Below are positions 7,985-16,262 of a DNA stretch of 64,000 nt, piece by piece. Numbering within the stretch: the first letter of the stretch is position 1; the number at the start of each line of letters is the position of its first letter. The stretch is from Sunxiuqinia rutila (GTDB lineage: Bacteria > Bacteroidota > Bacteroidia > Bacteroidales > Prolixibacteraceae): NCBI RefSeq assembly GCF_050589705.1, contig NZ_JBNGOT010000001.1, positions 310,001-374,000 on the forward strand. Direction: 5' to 3'. The notes below the pieces were generated by a model. That model had not been told where the DNA came from, made no database searches, and saw only the letters and a program-made list of their open reading frames with translations. Made by a program: the position numbers and the translations under genes.

Positions 7985-10900
7985 ATGAATAAAAACAAGA
8001 AGATTCATGCCGGATTTTCTCTTCCAGGGAAGTCGGGCCAAATTCTAGTGAGGATGAAACTAATGGGCTTGCTGTTACTGCTCGGAGTAATGCAAGCAAT
8101 TGCGTTAAACGGCTATTCACAAACGAATCAACCGGTTCGCTCGATTAGCGGGAAGGTGACGGATACGCTGGGAGGAGGGTTGCCCGGTGCCGCAATCGTT
8201 ATAAAAGGAACAGCCAAGGGGACAGTTACAGATTTTGACGGGAAGTATTCTTTAACCAATCTACCTGCTGATGCTATCCTGATTTTTTCGTTCGTTGGGA
8301 TGGAAACAAAGGAAGTAGCCGTGGGCAACCAAGTCGTGATTAATGTTAGTCTGGCGGATGCAACTATTGGTATCGAAGAAGTGGTTGCTGTGGGGTATGG
8401 TACTCAGAAAAAAGTGAATCTGACAGGTGCTGTTGAGCAAGTTAGTTCAGAAACCTTGACCAACCGTCCGGTTAATAACCTAACGCAGGCCTTACAAGGT
8501 GTCGTTCCCAACCTGACCATTAATTTGGCTGACGGAAAGCCAATGCGGAGTGCCAGCTATCAGGTTCGCGGGGCCGCTTCCATTGGACAAGGGGGCTCGG
8601 CCTTGATTTTAATTGATGGTGTTGAGGGAGATCCAAGTTTGCTGAATCCAAATGATATCGAAAATATCTCCGTATTGAAGGATGCCGCTTCTGCAGCCAT
8701 TTATGGAGCCCGTGGAACCTTCGGGGTGATTCTTATTTCAACGAAGAAACCTGAGAGCGGGAAGGTTGCTGTGAATTACACCATGAACTATGGAATTAAA
8801 TCTCCTACCGCTGTGCCCGATTTTGTTACAGATGGTTATACTTATGCCAAGTGGTTCAGTGAGGGCTACAATGCTTACAATGATTACAGCCGTATTCCGT
8901 CCTCGATTAATAAAACGCAGGCTTTTTCGCTGGCTTATTTGGAAGAGCTGAAAAGGCGCTCGGAGAACCCCGATTTGCCTGACTACGAAATTGACAGCGA
9001 TGGGAACTATGTCTATTATGGAAGTACGGATTGGTATGGCTTGTTGTATAAAGACAAGCTGACTTCGGTGGATCAGAATATTTCAGTTTCGGGGAGCAAC
9101 GAAAAAGTGAGCTATTATGTCTCCGGTCGTTACAATGATCAGGAAGGCCTTTTTCGGTATAACTCTGATGATTATTCCATTTATAACTTCAGAGCGAAGG
9201 GAGACATTAAAATTACGGATTGGCTAACGCTGGATAACAATACCGAGTACTCGCAGCAAAAATACCACCAACCCCTGAATGTTGGTGAAGGTGGCGGTAT
9301 CTGGCGAAACATTGCCGATGAAGGGCACCCCACATCCCCCATGCTGAACCCGGATGGAACGCTGACTCATGCCGGGGCTTATACGGTAGGAGACATGTAC
9401 TACGGCAAAAACGGCGAGGACAGTGAGCGGACGTTTATTAAAAACACCACCGGCTTAACGGCCAGTTTGCTCAATAACAAATTGCGTCTTCGAGGCGATT
9501 TTACCTTTTCAACCAACAACCAATCTAAGAAACGAAGACGGATACAAGTACCTTACAGCCGGCAGGAAGGTGTTGTGAACTATGTTGGAACAACAACCAA
9601 TGATATTCGTCGGATTAGTGCTGATACGCACTACCTGGCCTCCAATATTTATGGAGAATATGAAAACACCTTCAACGAAAAGCACTACCTGAAAGTTATG
9701 ACTGGCTTTAACTATGAAGAAAGTACCTATGAGTCATTTTCAGGGCAACGAAATGGAATTTTGTTTGAGGATGCCGAAAATATTGCCTTGACCATTGGGG
9801 AAAATATTACTACTGACGGAAATTACAATAAGTGGCGTGTTGCCGGTCAGTTTTATCGGTTAAACTATAGTTTTGAAGACAAGTACCTGGTGGAGTTGAA
9901 TGGTCGTTTGGATGCTTCTTCTAAATTTCCGTCCGACCAGCAAACGGCCTTTTTCCCTTCGGTTTCTGTCGGGTATCGTATTTCTGAAGAATCATTCTGG
10001 AACCTGGATGATGAAAAAGTTTCCAACGTAAAATTACGGGCCTCTTACGGTTCGTTGGGAAATGGTAATGTGTCGCCTTATTCCTACATCGAACTTTTTA
10101 ATATTTCGCAGCTGGGACGCGTCATCAACGGAACACGACCAGCGGTTACGTCACAGCCCAATGTGATTCCGGAAGGATTAACATGGGAAACGGCAACCAC
10201 TAAAAACCTTGGTCTGGACCTGGGCTTCTTCTCCAATCAGTTAAACATTACAGCCGATGTGTATAAGCGGGAAACAACCGATATGTATACCAGTGGCTTG
10301 CCGGTTCCGGCCGTATTTGGGGCCAGCGTGCCTAAGGGCAACTATGCCGATATGGAAACCAAAGGCTGGGAATTGACTGTTAGCTGGCGCGATCAGTTCA
10401 AGTTAGCCGCCAAACCTTTCAACTATAATGTGCGTTTCACCCTGGCCGACAATAAATCGGTGATTACGAAATTCAACAACCCGGATAAGTTGCTGTCGGA
10501 CTATTATAAAGGCATGGAGCTTGGCGAGATCTGGGGATTTGTAACTGAAGGCTTATTCCAAAGTGAGGCCGAAATTCAGGCTCATGCCGATCAATCGTAT
10601 ATTCGGGTTTCATCCAACAATATTCTTTTGCCTGGTGACATCAAGTTTCAGGATTTGAACAACGATGGAAAAATCAATATTGGTCAAAACCGGGTTGGCG
10701 ATTCGGGCGATTTGAAGGTGATCGGGAATGCAAGTCCTCGCTATACCTTTGGTTTGAACCTGGGCGGTGACTGGAACAACTTCTTTTTCTCCGGATTTTT
10801 CCAAGGAGTTGGCAAGCAGGATTGGTGGCCCGATGCCGAGGCCAGTCACTTTTGGGGCCAATACAACCGCCCTTACAACAACATGCCTAAGTGGCACCTG

Positions 10901-11287
10901 GATAACATTTGGTCGGAGAGTAATCCGAACGCTTTTCTTCCGCGCTACCGCGGCTATGTTGCTGGCTGGGGAAGAGAGCTCAATCAGAAACAAACCCGGT
11001 ATACGATGAATGTCGCTTACGTCCGGCTGAAGAATGTGCAACTGGGCTACAACCTGCCTAAAAGCATGATGCAGCAAATCTCCTTCCTGTCGTCAGCCAA
11101 GGTTTACCTGTCGGGCGAAAACCTTTGGTCCTGGTCGCCTTTGTACCGCACAACCAAAGATTTTGATGTGGAGAATATCGGAGGGTCAGACCCGGAATTA
11201 ACATCGGGAAGTGGACGCAGAAGCGGAAACGTGCTGAATTATCCCATGTTGAAAACAGTTTCCTTCGGAATTTCAGCAACATTCTAG
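7985..11287 (+). CDS. SusC/RagA-family TonB-dependent outer-membrane transporter
   Basis: This 1100-residue protein has a long N-terminal signal region ending near NGYSQ (about residue 46). A CarboxypepD_reg-like beta-sandwich follows (about 53-118, SISGKVTDTLGGGLPGAAIVIKG), then the SusC segment IEEVVAVGYGTQKKVNLTGAV and the plug (about 135-255, ISVLKDAASAAIYGARGTFGVI). The rest is the 22-strand barrel, ending FGISATF. It lacks the STN signalling domain found in the SusC at 16263, so it is not expected to signal to an anti-sigma factor. SusD starts within 30 bases downstream. A role in oligosaccharide import is standard for the family; the LacI gene and fucosidases further right hint at a fucose-containing ligand (inference). 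Confidence 0.97.
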   Translation: MNKNKKIHAGFSLPGKSGQILVRMKLMGLLLLLGVMQAIALNGYSQTNQPVRSISGKVTDTLGGGLPGAAIVIKGTAKGTVTDFDGKYSLTNLPADAILIFSFVGMETKEVAVGNQVVINVSLADATIGIEEVVAVGYGTQKKVNLTGAVEQVSSETLTNRPVNNLTQALQGVVPNLTINLADGKPMRSASYQVRGAASIGQGGSALILIDGVEGDPSLLNPNDIENISVLKDAASAAIYGARGTFGVILISTKKPESGKVAVNYTMNYGIKSPTAVPDFVTDGYTYAKWFSEGYNAYNDYSRIPSSINKTQAFSLAYLEELKRRSENPDLPDYEIDSDGNYVYYGSTDWYGLLYKDKLTSVDQNISVSGSNEKVSYYVSGRYNDQEGLFRYNSDDYSIYNFRAKGDIKITDWLTLDNNTEYSQQKYHQPLNVGEGGGIWRNIADEGHPTSPMLNPDGTLTHAGAYTVGDMYYGKNGEDSERTFIKNTTGLTASLLNNKLRLRGDFTFSTNNQSKKRRRIQVPYSRQEGVVNYVGTTTNDIRRISADTHYLASNIYGEYENTFNEKHYLKVMTGFNYEESTYESFSGQRNGILFEDAENIALTIGENITTDGNYNKWRVAGQFYRLNYSFEDKYLVELNGRLDASSKFPSDQQTAFFPSVSVGYRISEESFWNLDDEKVSNVKLRASYGSLGNGNVSPYSYIELFNISQLGRVINGTRPAVTSQPNVIPEGLTWETATTKNLGLDLGFFSNQLNITADVYKRETTDMYTSGLPVPAVFGASVPKGNYADMETKGWELTVSWRDQFKLAAKPFNYNVRFTLADNKSVITKFNNPDKLLSDYYKGMELGEIWGFVTEGLFQSEAEIQAHADQSYIRVSSNNILLPGDIKFQDLNNDGKINIGQNRVGDSGDLKVIGNASPRYTFGLNLGGDWNNFFFSGFFQGVGKQDWWPDAEASHFWGQYNRPYNNMPKWHLDNIWSESNPNAFLPRYRGYVAGWGRELNQKQTRYTMNVAYVRLKNVQLGYNLPKSMMQQISFLSSAKVYLSGENLWSWSPLYRTTKDFDVENIGGSDPELTSGSGRRSGNVLNYPMLKTVSFGISATF

Positions 11288-11314
11288 TAATTAATGAAAA
11301 ATAAAAATAGAACG

Positions 11315-13090
11315 ATGAAGTATTTCAATTTATATATAGCGCTGTTTGTCTTGCTGCTGACTTCATGCGAAATGGTGGAACTGCCGCAAGCCGAGGTTTC
11401 TAAAGAGCCCGTGTTTAACACCGAGGCTGGACTCAAATTGTACTCTAACTCATTTTATAACATCCTTCCATCGGCTCAGGATATTTACCTGGGCGATGAC
11501 ATGTCTGACTTTATTGCCAGCAATTCCATTAACCAGTTCCTCACCAACAGCTATGGCCCCAACCAGGCATCAGGATGGAATTGGTCTGACTTGAGGAATA
11601 TTAATTTCTTCATTGAAAACAATACCGATGAAGCCGTTGCTCCAGAGGTTCGTGAACACTACATGGGGTTGGCGCGCTTTTTCCGGGCTTTTTTCTACTT
11701 CGAAAAAGTTAAGCGATTTGGCGATGTTCCATGGATCAGCCAAGTGCCGGACATCAATGACACGGAATTGCTTTATGCCGGAAGAGATTCCCGGACACTG
11801 GTGATGGACTCGGTGCTGGCAGACATCGACTATGCCTGCACACACATCAGCAAAGAAAGTGATGCCTCCAGCAGCTCCATTACCAAATGGGTGGCCTATG
11901 CCCTTAAAGCGCGCATTTGCCTGTTCGAAGGAACTTTCCGTAAGTACCATACCGAGCTGGGGCTTCAGGCTTCGGCTGATGCCTGGCTGGAGCAAGCTGC
12001 CGCTGCTGCCAAGGAAGTTATTGACCATTCAGGCTATGCGCTGAATAGTTCCGGGGATGCCGACATGGCTTACCGCAACTTGTTTGTAAGCACAAACCCG
12101 GTGAATACCGAAGTGATGCTGGCCGTGGTTATGAGCCAGGAATTAGGTATTCTGCATGCGGCCAACTGGAAATATACCAGTCCTACCTACGGGGTTAAGT
12201 CAAGCTTGTCCCGAACTTTTGTGAATACCTACCTGAACCTGGATGGTACTCCGTTTGCAGCTGAAGCCGGTTATGAAACCAAGCCTTTCTGGGAAGAAGT
12301 AAAAGAACGGGACTTGCGTTTGAAACAGACCATTCGCTTGGGCGACTACACGCGGGTGCATGGCGGACAAATTATTCCGGCGCCACCATCCTTCGGTTAT
12401 GTGCTGACGGGCTACCAGCCGATCAAATGGGTTTTGGATGATACTTATTATGATTTGAGAGATTACAATGACAATTCAGTGGCCATTTTCCGATATGCCG
12501 AAGTGTTGTTGAATTACGCCGAAGCTAAAGCTGAGCTGGGAACTCTTAACGATGCTGATTGGGCAATGACCATTGGAGCTTTGCGCGCACGTGCGGGCAT
12601 TACTTCAGGGCTTGATCAGTTGCCCACTCAGATTGATTCGTACCTTCAAACAAACTACTTTCCGGAAATTGGTGATCCGGTAATATTGGAAGTCAGAAGA
12701 GAACGGGCTATTGAATTGGTTATGGAAGGCTTTCGTTTCAACGACTTAGTGCGATGGAAACGCGGAGAGCTAATGAAAATGAATTGGCGTGGTTTTTATG
12801 TGCCGGCATTAAATGTTCCGATGGATTTGAATGAAGATGGGATTGATGATGTTATCTTTGTTGAACAAGTTCCGAATCCACTGCCCGATGTTTCGTATGA
12901 ATTTGTGCAGGTGGGAGAGACCATCAATGGTGAGCCCAACCCACAGCGTCTGACCAACGGAACCTCGGGAGAATTGACTTGGTTGGATAACATTCCACGC
13001 GTTTGGAACGATCGGAATTATTACTATCCCATTCCGGAGAATGATGTTTTGATGAATCCTAACTTGGAACAAAACCCAGGATGGGAGTAA
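11315..13090 (+). CDS. SusD/RagB-family nutrient-binding lipoprotein
   Basis: The partner of the SusC just upstream. I prefer the ATG at 11315 because it gives a compact signal, MKYFNLYIALFVLLLTSC, with lipid Cys 18. An in-frame ATG at 11294, seven bases after the SusC stop, is an alternative adding seven residues. At 591 residues it is on the long side for SusD. Family signatures are LARFFRAFFYFEKVKRFGDVPWI in the N-terminal half, IFRYAEVLLNYAEAKAELG and VRRERAIELVMEGFRFNDLVRWKRG near the C terminus. An insert with DLNEDGIDDVIF near residue 505 resembles a calcium-binding loop. Confidence 0.95.
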   Translation: MKYFNLYIALFVLLLTSCEMVELPQAEVSKEPVFNTEAGLKLYSNSFYNILPSAQDIYLGDDMSDFIASNSINQFLTNSYGPNQASGWNWSDLRNINFFIENNTDEAVAPEVREHYMGLARFFRAFFYFEKVKRFGDVPWISQVPDINDTELLYAGRDSRTLVMDSVLADIDYACTHISKESDASSSSITKWVAYALKARICLFEGTFRKYHTELGLQASADAWLEQAAAAAKEVIDHSGYALNSSGDADMAYRNLFVSTNPVNTEVMLAVVMSQELGILHAANWKYTSPTYGVKSSLSRTFVNTYLNLDGTPFAAEAGYETKPFWEEVKERDLRLKQTIRLGDYTRVHGGQIIPAPPSFGYVLTGYQPIKWVLDDTYYDLRDYNDNSVAIFRYAEVLLNYAEAKAELGTLNDADWAMTIGALRARAGITSGLDQLPTQIDSYLQTNYFPEIGDPVILEVRRERAIELVMEGFRFNDLVRWKRGELMKMNWRGFYVPALNVPMDLNEDGIDDVIFVEQVPNPLPDVSYEFVQVGETINGEPNPQRLTNGTSGELTWLDNIPRVWNDRNYYYPIPENDVLMNPNLEQNPGWE

Positions 13091-13137
13091 GCGAAATGGG
13101 TTTTTAATACGGAAAAGAACGGATTGAATAACCACAG

Positions 13138-13165
13138 GAACGAATGGAAATGAACCCATTCGTTC
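13138..13165 (+). promoter_or_regulatory. Intergenic hairpin between SusD and the phosphatase-fold gene
   Basis: GAACGAATGG (13138-13147) pairs perfectly with CCATTCGTTC (13156-13165). There is no T tract, so it more likely stabilises or processes the mRNA than ends it. It sits 16 bases before the next start codon. Confidence 0.45.
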
Positions 13166-13181
13166 TTCATAATTTATAACA

Positions 13182-14045
13182 ATGAAAATAAAATTCCTTT
13201 TCTCAATTTTTGTGATGCTGGCTTTTGCTGCATGCAATGGCAAACAAACCACATCGGATACCAATCAAGTTGAAACCAAGCTGATTGTTGCTTCTTACAA
13301 CCTCCGCTACAATACGCCAAATGATGGCGAAAATGCCTGGCCAAACCGAAAGGAACAAGTGAAAGGGCTGATTCGCTATCATGAGTTTGATATTTTTGGT
13401 ACGCAGGAAGGGTTAATTGGGCAACTGAATGACCTGTTGGAAATGCAGGAATTTGCCTTTACAGGAGTGGGGCGCGATGATGGTAAGCAGGCCGGAGAGC
13501 ACTCCGCAATTTTTTATAAGAAATCGCGTTTCGAGTTGCTTGACAGTGGTGATTTTTGGCTGAGCGAAACACCTGAAGAACCCTCTTACGGCTGGGAAGC
13601 CAAGCACCGACGGATTTGTTCCTGGGGTGAGTTTAAAGACAAACTGACGGCAAAGACCTTCTTTGTTTTCAATGCGCATTTTGATCATCAGGCCGTTGAG
13701 GCGCAGCGTCAGTCCGGTATTCTGGTTGTTGAAAAGATGAAGGAAATAGCAGGTGATGGAACCATTATTTTCATGGGTGATTTAAATTCAACTCCTGAAA
13801 CGGAGCAGATTCAAAACATTAGCGGCTACTTGAACGATACCTATGCGGTTACTCAAATGCCTCCTTATGGCCCGGTAGGAACCTTCAATAGTTTCAAGTT
13901 TGATGCCCCAATGAACAATCGAATTGATTACGTCTTTGTTAGTGAGGATGTTAACGTGATGTCTTACGGCGTGTTAACAGACAGCTATGACCAGAAATAC
14001 CCTTCGGATCATCAGCCGGTGGTTGCCAAAGTAGTGCTCGATTGA
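13182..14045 (+). CDS. Endonuclease/exonuclease/phosphatase-fold lipoprotein
   Basis: A 287-residue lipoprotein (signal MKIKFLFSIFVMLAFAAC, lipid Cys 18). It keeps the catalytic landmarks of the EEP superfamily in order: SYNLRYN, GTQEGL (metal Glu), NAHFDH (His), MGDLNSTP (Asp/Asn), NRIDYVF, and the C-terminal PSDHQPVV (Asp-His). All key residues are present, so an active phosphodiesterase or phosphatase is expected. An exported nuclease, a sugar-phosphodiester hydrolase or a phospholipase-type activity are all possible; I cannot choose. It follows SusD by 91 bases and ends at a strong terminator, so it completes locus B. Its last 20 codons and the terminator are repeated at 21386-21509. Confidence 0.85.
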   Translation: MKIKFLFSIFVMLAFAACNGKQTTSDTNQVETKLIVASYNLRYNTPNDGENAWPNRKEQVKGLIRYHEFDIFGTQEGLIGQLNDLLEMQEFAFTGVGRDDGKQAGEHSAIFYKKSRFELLDSGDFWLSETPEEPSYGWEAKHRRICSWGEFKDKLTAKTFFVFNAHFDHQAVEAQRQSGILVVEKMKEIAGDGTIIFMGDLNSTPETEQIQNISGYLNDTYAVTQMPPYGPVGTFNSFKFDAPMNNRIDYVFVSEDVNVMSYGVLTDSYDQKYPSDHQPVVAKVVLD

Positions 14046-14110
14046 TCCGTGTTTTTATAAAATCCAAAGAAACAGAAAACCGCCCTTTTACAGAGGCGGT
14101 TTTTTTGTTG
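13987..14110 (+). repeat. 124-base direct repeat, left copy (3' end of EEP gene plus terminator)
   Basis: This segment recurs at 21386-21509 in the same orientation with one difference (G at 14049, T at 21448) and no gaps. It covers the last 59 coding bases of the phosphatase-fold gene and the following terminator. In this copy it is part of an intact gene. Confidence 0.97.
14076..14107 (+). terminator. Rho-independent terminator of locus B
   Basis: AACCGCC (14078-14084) pairs with GGCGGTT (14095-14101), with AAA before and a seven-T run after. It lies inside the left copy of the 124-base repeat. Confidence 0.92.
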
Positions 14111-14480
14111 ATAGCTGTTTTAGAAGTGCCTTGGAAGAGTCATTACTCCATCTTTTCTGTTAATCTGTAATTTCTTGTTTAGTGCAAATGCAAGCGATAT
14201 ATAGCATCAATAAGAGCGAAGCGCATTTAAAGTAATTGCTCTTCTTATAGAACAAACAGCTCTGGATGAATGAGTGAGGGCGTTATTACCTAATTATACA
14301 GATTTGATATTGAGTTAAACTTAAGGCAAACTTCAGTATTTAGTTTTGAGTCATTCATTGTTTGCGGGTTGTTAACATTGTTTTCTTATATTTAGTATGA
14401 AGCGGATATCTTAAACCGAAATTCAGTATTGCTAACAACAGGCTTGTTTAAAAGCAGAAAAAGGACGATAATATTTTTCA

Positions 14481-14488
14481 TAGCTTTG
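14481..14488 (+). promoter_or_regulatory. Candidate -7 promoter element of the ECF sigma gene
   Basis: TAGCTTTG matches TAnnTTTG and lies 17 bases before the ATG at 14506. No TTG was found at the ideal -33 spacing. Confidence 0.4.
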
Positions 14489-14505
14489 TAAAGATTGCTT
14501 GCTAT

Positions 14506-15099
14506 ATGGCTAACAAAAAACTAAAACCACTTCAAAAAAATGAGTTTGAAACGATTTACAATCGTTTCTTCCACGTTTACTATGACATTGCCCAACGTTT
14601 TTTGTATCATGAAGAAGATGCCAAAAACGTCGTTCAGGACGCTTTCATCAAACTTTGGGAAAACGAAATCCATTTGCAAAACGACGATGAGATCAAAAAC
14701 TATCTTTTCATTCTGGTGCGCAATCGAAGTTTGAATGTTATTCGGCAGCGAAAAAAACAGTTTCAAACAACAGATCAACCGGAATACCTAATCAACTCAA
14801 TCAGTCATAAACTGCTTGAAAAGACAGGCGAAGATATTTTGCTTTACCAGGAACTTTTCGAAAAAGTGCAACAAGCCATTCAGGGCTTGAGTCCACAATG
14901 CAAAAAAGTTTTTCAATTAAGTCGCTTCGAAGATTTAAGCAACAAAGAAATTGCTGCTGTATTGGATATTTCAATCAAAGCTGTTGAAGCCAACATAACC
15001 AGAGCGCTCAAGCAGCTTCGGGAAGAGCTTGCTCCTTATTTGGGTTCAAAAGAAGCAGCCCTTAAACTCCCTGTTTTATTTTACTTAAGCCTGTCATAA
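14506..15099 (+). CDS. ECF-type RNA polymerase sigma factor (FecI/RpoE-like)
   Basis: A 197-residue sigma-70 family protein. Region 2 spans about residues 17-55 (FYNRFFHVYYDIAQRF, then ARxVVQDAFIKLWE-like KNVVQDAFIKLWENE). Region 4 with its helix-turn-helix spans about 128-178 (LSPQCKKVFQLSRFEDLSNKEIAAVLDISIKAVEANI in overlapping parts). Between them is only a short linker, as in ECF factors. A FecR-type anti-sigma gene follows 76 bases later and then an STN-bearing SusC. That arrangement is the trans-envelope induction system in which a ligand-loaded SusC releases the sigma factor to transcribe its own SusCD operon. Confidence 0.93.
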   Translation: MANKKLKPLQKNEFETIYNRFFHVYYDIAQRFLYHEEDAKNVVQDAFIKLWENEIHLQNDDEIKNYLFILVRNRSLNVIRQRKKQFQTTDQPEYLINSISHKLLEKTGEDILLYQELFEKVQQAIQGLSPQCKKVFQLSRFEDLSNKEIAAVLDISIKAVEANITRALKQLREELAPYLGSKEAALKLPVLFYLSLS

Positions 15100-15175
15100 A
15101 AAAATCCGTTTTTTTTATCAATCCATGTAGGGTTCAACTTCCAGTTAGTGTTTTTATTACAAACACATTCGACGA

Positions 15176-16177
15176 ATGCGAAATATTCACGAAATCATAG
15201 CACGCTTTTTTCAAGGTCAGGCCAGCCAGGATGAACTAAAAAAACTGGACCAATGGCTCGATGATGATAAAAATGCCCATGAATTTGCTGATCTTCATAA
15301 ACTCTGGTCCTGGTCTGGGCAAGCGGCGGATAAAAAGCCGGCAGTCCCTTTTTCGGAGACTTGGGAAAAGATTCAGCCTCGGCAAACAGGAAAAAATAAC
15401 CAAGCCCAAAGGTTCAACTCCTTTTTCATTCTTCGGTATGCTGCAATTGCTTTTCTGGTATTAAACCTTGGTTGGTGGGGCTCTCACTTTTTCTACCAAA
15501 AACAAAATCAAACGGCCAAGCAGGATTTTTCAATTCGTGCAACTCCCTACGCCAACTCAATTGTCACACTTCCGGATCAAACCATGGTTTGCCTGCGTCC
15601 GGGGTCTACCCTGGACTACGATAATGGATTCAATGCCAACAAACGGGAAGTCTTACTTAATGGAGAAGCCTATTTTGATGTTACCCGGCAGACCGACAAA
15701 CCATTTATTGTAAAAACAGATCTGGCTCAAATAAAAGTACTCGGAACCAAGTTCAATGTTTCAGCCCAACAGGGAGCACCAATCTATCAAACAACCTTGG
15801 TTGAAGGGCAGGTAGAATTTCAGCCCAATTCAGGAAAAAAATACTTGCTGCAACCGAATCAAATGCTTGAACTAAATACACAAAAGAACACTGTTACTAT
15901 TAGCGAAGTAAATACGAACCTTTATGTTGCCTGGAAAGATGGGAAACTGATTTTCAGGAACGAAACTCTTGGAAACATAACCAAGCAACTGGAGAAAATC
16001 TATCATGTCCAGTTTATCTATCAAAACACCAAACTTGCCGATAGTTATCGTTTTTCCGGGACCATACACCGGGAGACCTCTATTGGCGAAGTCATCAAAA
16101 TGCTAAAAATTTCAATTCCGATGGAAGTTGAACGAAAAGAAAGGTTTCCAGAGCCCGACTTAATCTATTTGAAATAA
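15176..16177 (+). CDS. FecR-family anti-sigma factor
   Basis: A 333-residue inner-membrane protein. The cytoplasmic N-terminal part (1-80) has the helical anti-sigma region with ELKKLDQWLDDDKNAHEFADL. One membrane segment lies near 84-104 (ILRYAAIAFLVLNLGWWG). The periplasmic part contains the FecR domain (about 120-215, ATPYANSIVTLPDQTMVCL, VLLNGEAYFDVTR, IKVLGTKFNV) and a C-terminal STN-like DUF4974-type domain (about 255-333, LIFRNETLGNITKQLEKIY). Known family members hold the ECF sigma factor at the membrane and receive the signal from the STN domain of the partner SusC, which is the next gene. Confidence 0.94.
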   Translation: MRNIHEIIARFFQGQASQDELKKLDQWLDDDKNAHEFADLHKLWSWSGQAADKKPAVPFSETWEKIQPRQTGKNNQAQRFNSFFILRYAAIAFLVLNLGWWGSHFFYQKQNQTAKQDFSIRATPYANSIVTLPDQTMVCLRPGSTLDYDNGFNANKREVLLNGEAYFDVTRQTDKPFIVKTDLAQIKVLGTKFNVSAQQGAPIYQTTLVEGQVEFQPNSGKKYLLQPNQMLELNTQKNTVTISEVNTNLYVAWKDGKLIFRNETLGNITKQLEKIYHVQFIYQNTKLADSYRFSGTIHRETSIGEVIKMLKISIPMEVERKERFPEPDLIYLK

Positions 16178-16180
16178 AAA

Positions 16181-16205
16181 CGGGCAATACTACCAATATT
16201 GCCCG
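16181..16205 (+). promoter_or_regulatory. Hairpin between the anti-sigma and SusC genes
   Basis: CGGGCAATA (16181-16189) pairs perfectly with TATTGCCCG (16197-16205). There is no T tract. It may lower read-through or protect the downstream mRNA, separating regulator expression from the SusCD operon. Confidence 0.5.
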
Positions 16206-16262
16206 CTGGAATAAGGGACTACCAATCCCTTGAGTTTTAATAAAAAATAATAGGACAAAATT

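Larger units (their letters stand above)
14046..14505. other. 460-base intergenic region ahead of the ECF sigma gene
   Basis: It holds the remainder of the left 124-base repeat with its terminator, then about 370 AT-rich bases with no convincing ORF. A TAGCTTTG element at 14481-14488 is the likely -7 box of the sigma gene. A triplet of similar TTCAGTATT words (near 14331 and 14421) was seen without clear meaning. Confidence 0.5.

Noticed and set aside
10610..11077. A 155-codon minus-strand ORF inside SusC1
   Set aside because: It is antisense to a clear SusC barrel and has no family features; it is a codon-use shadow.
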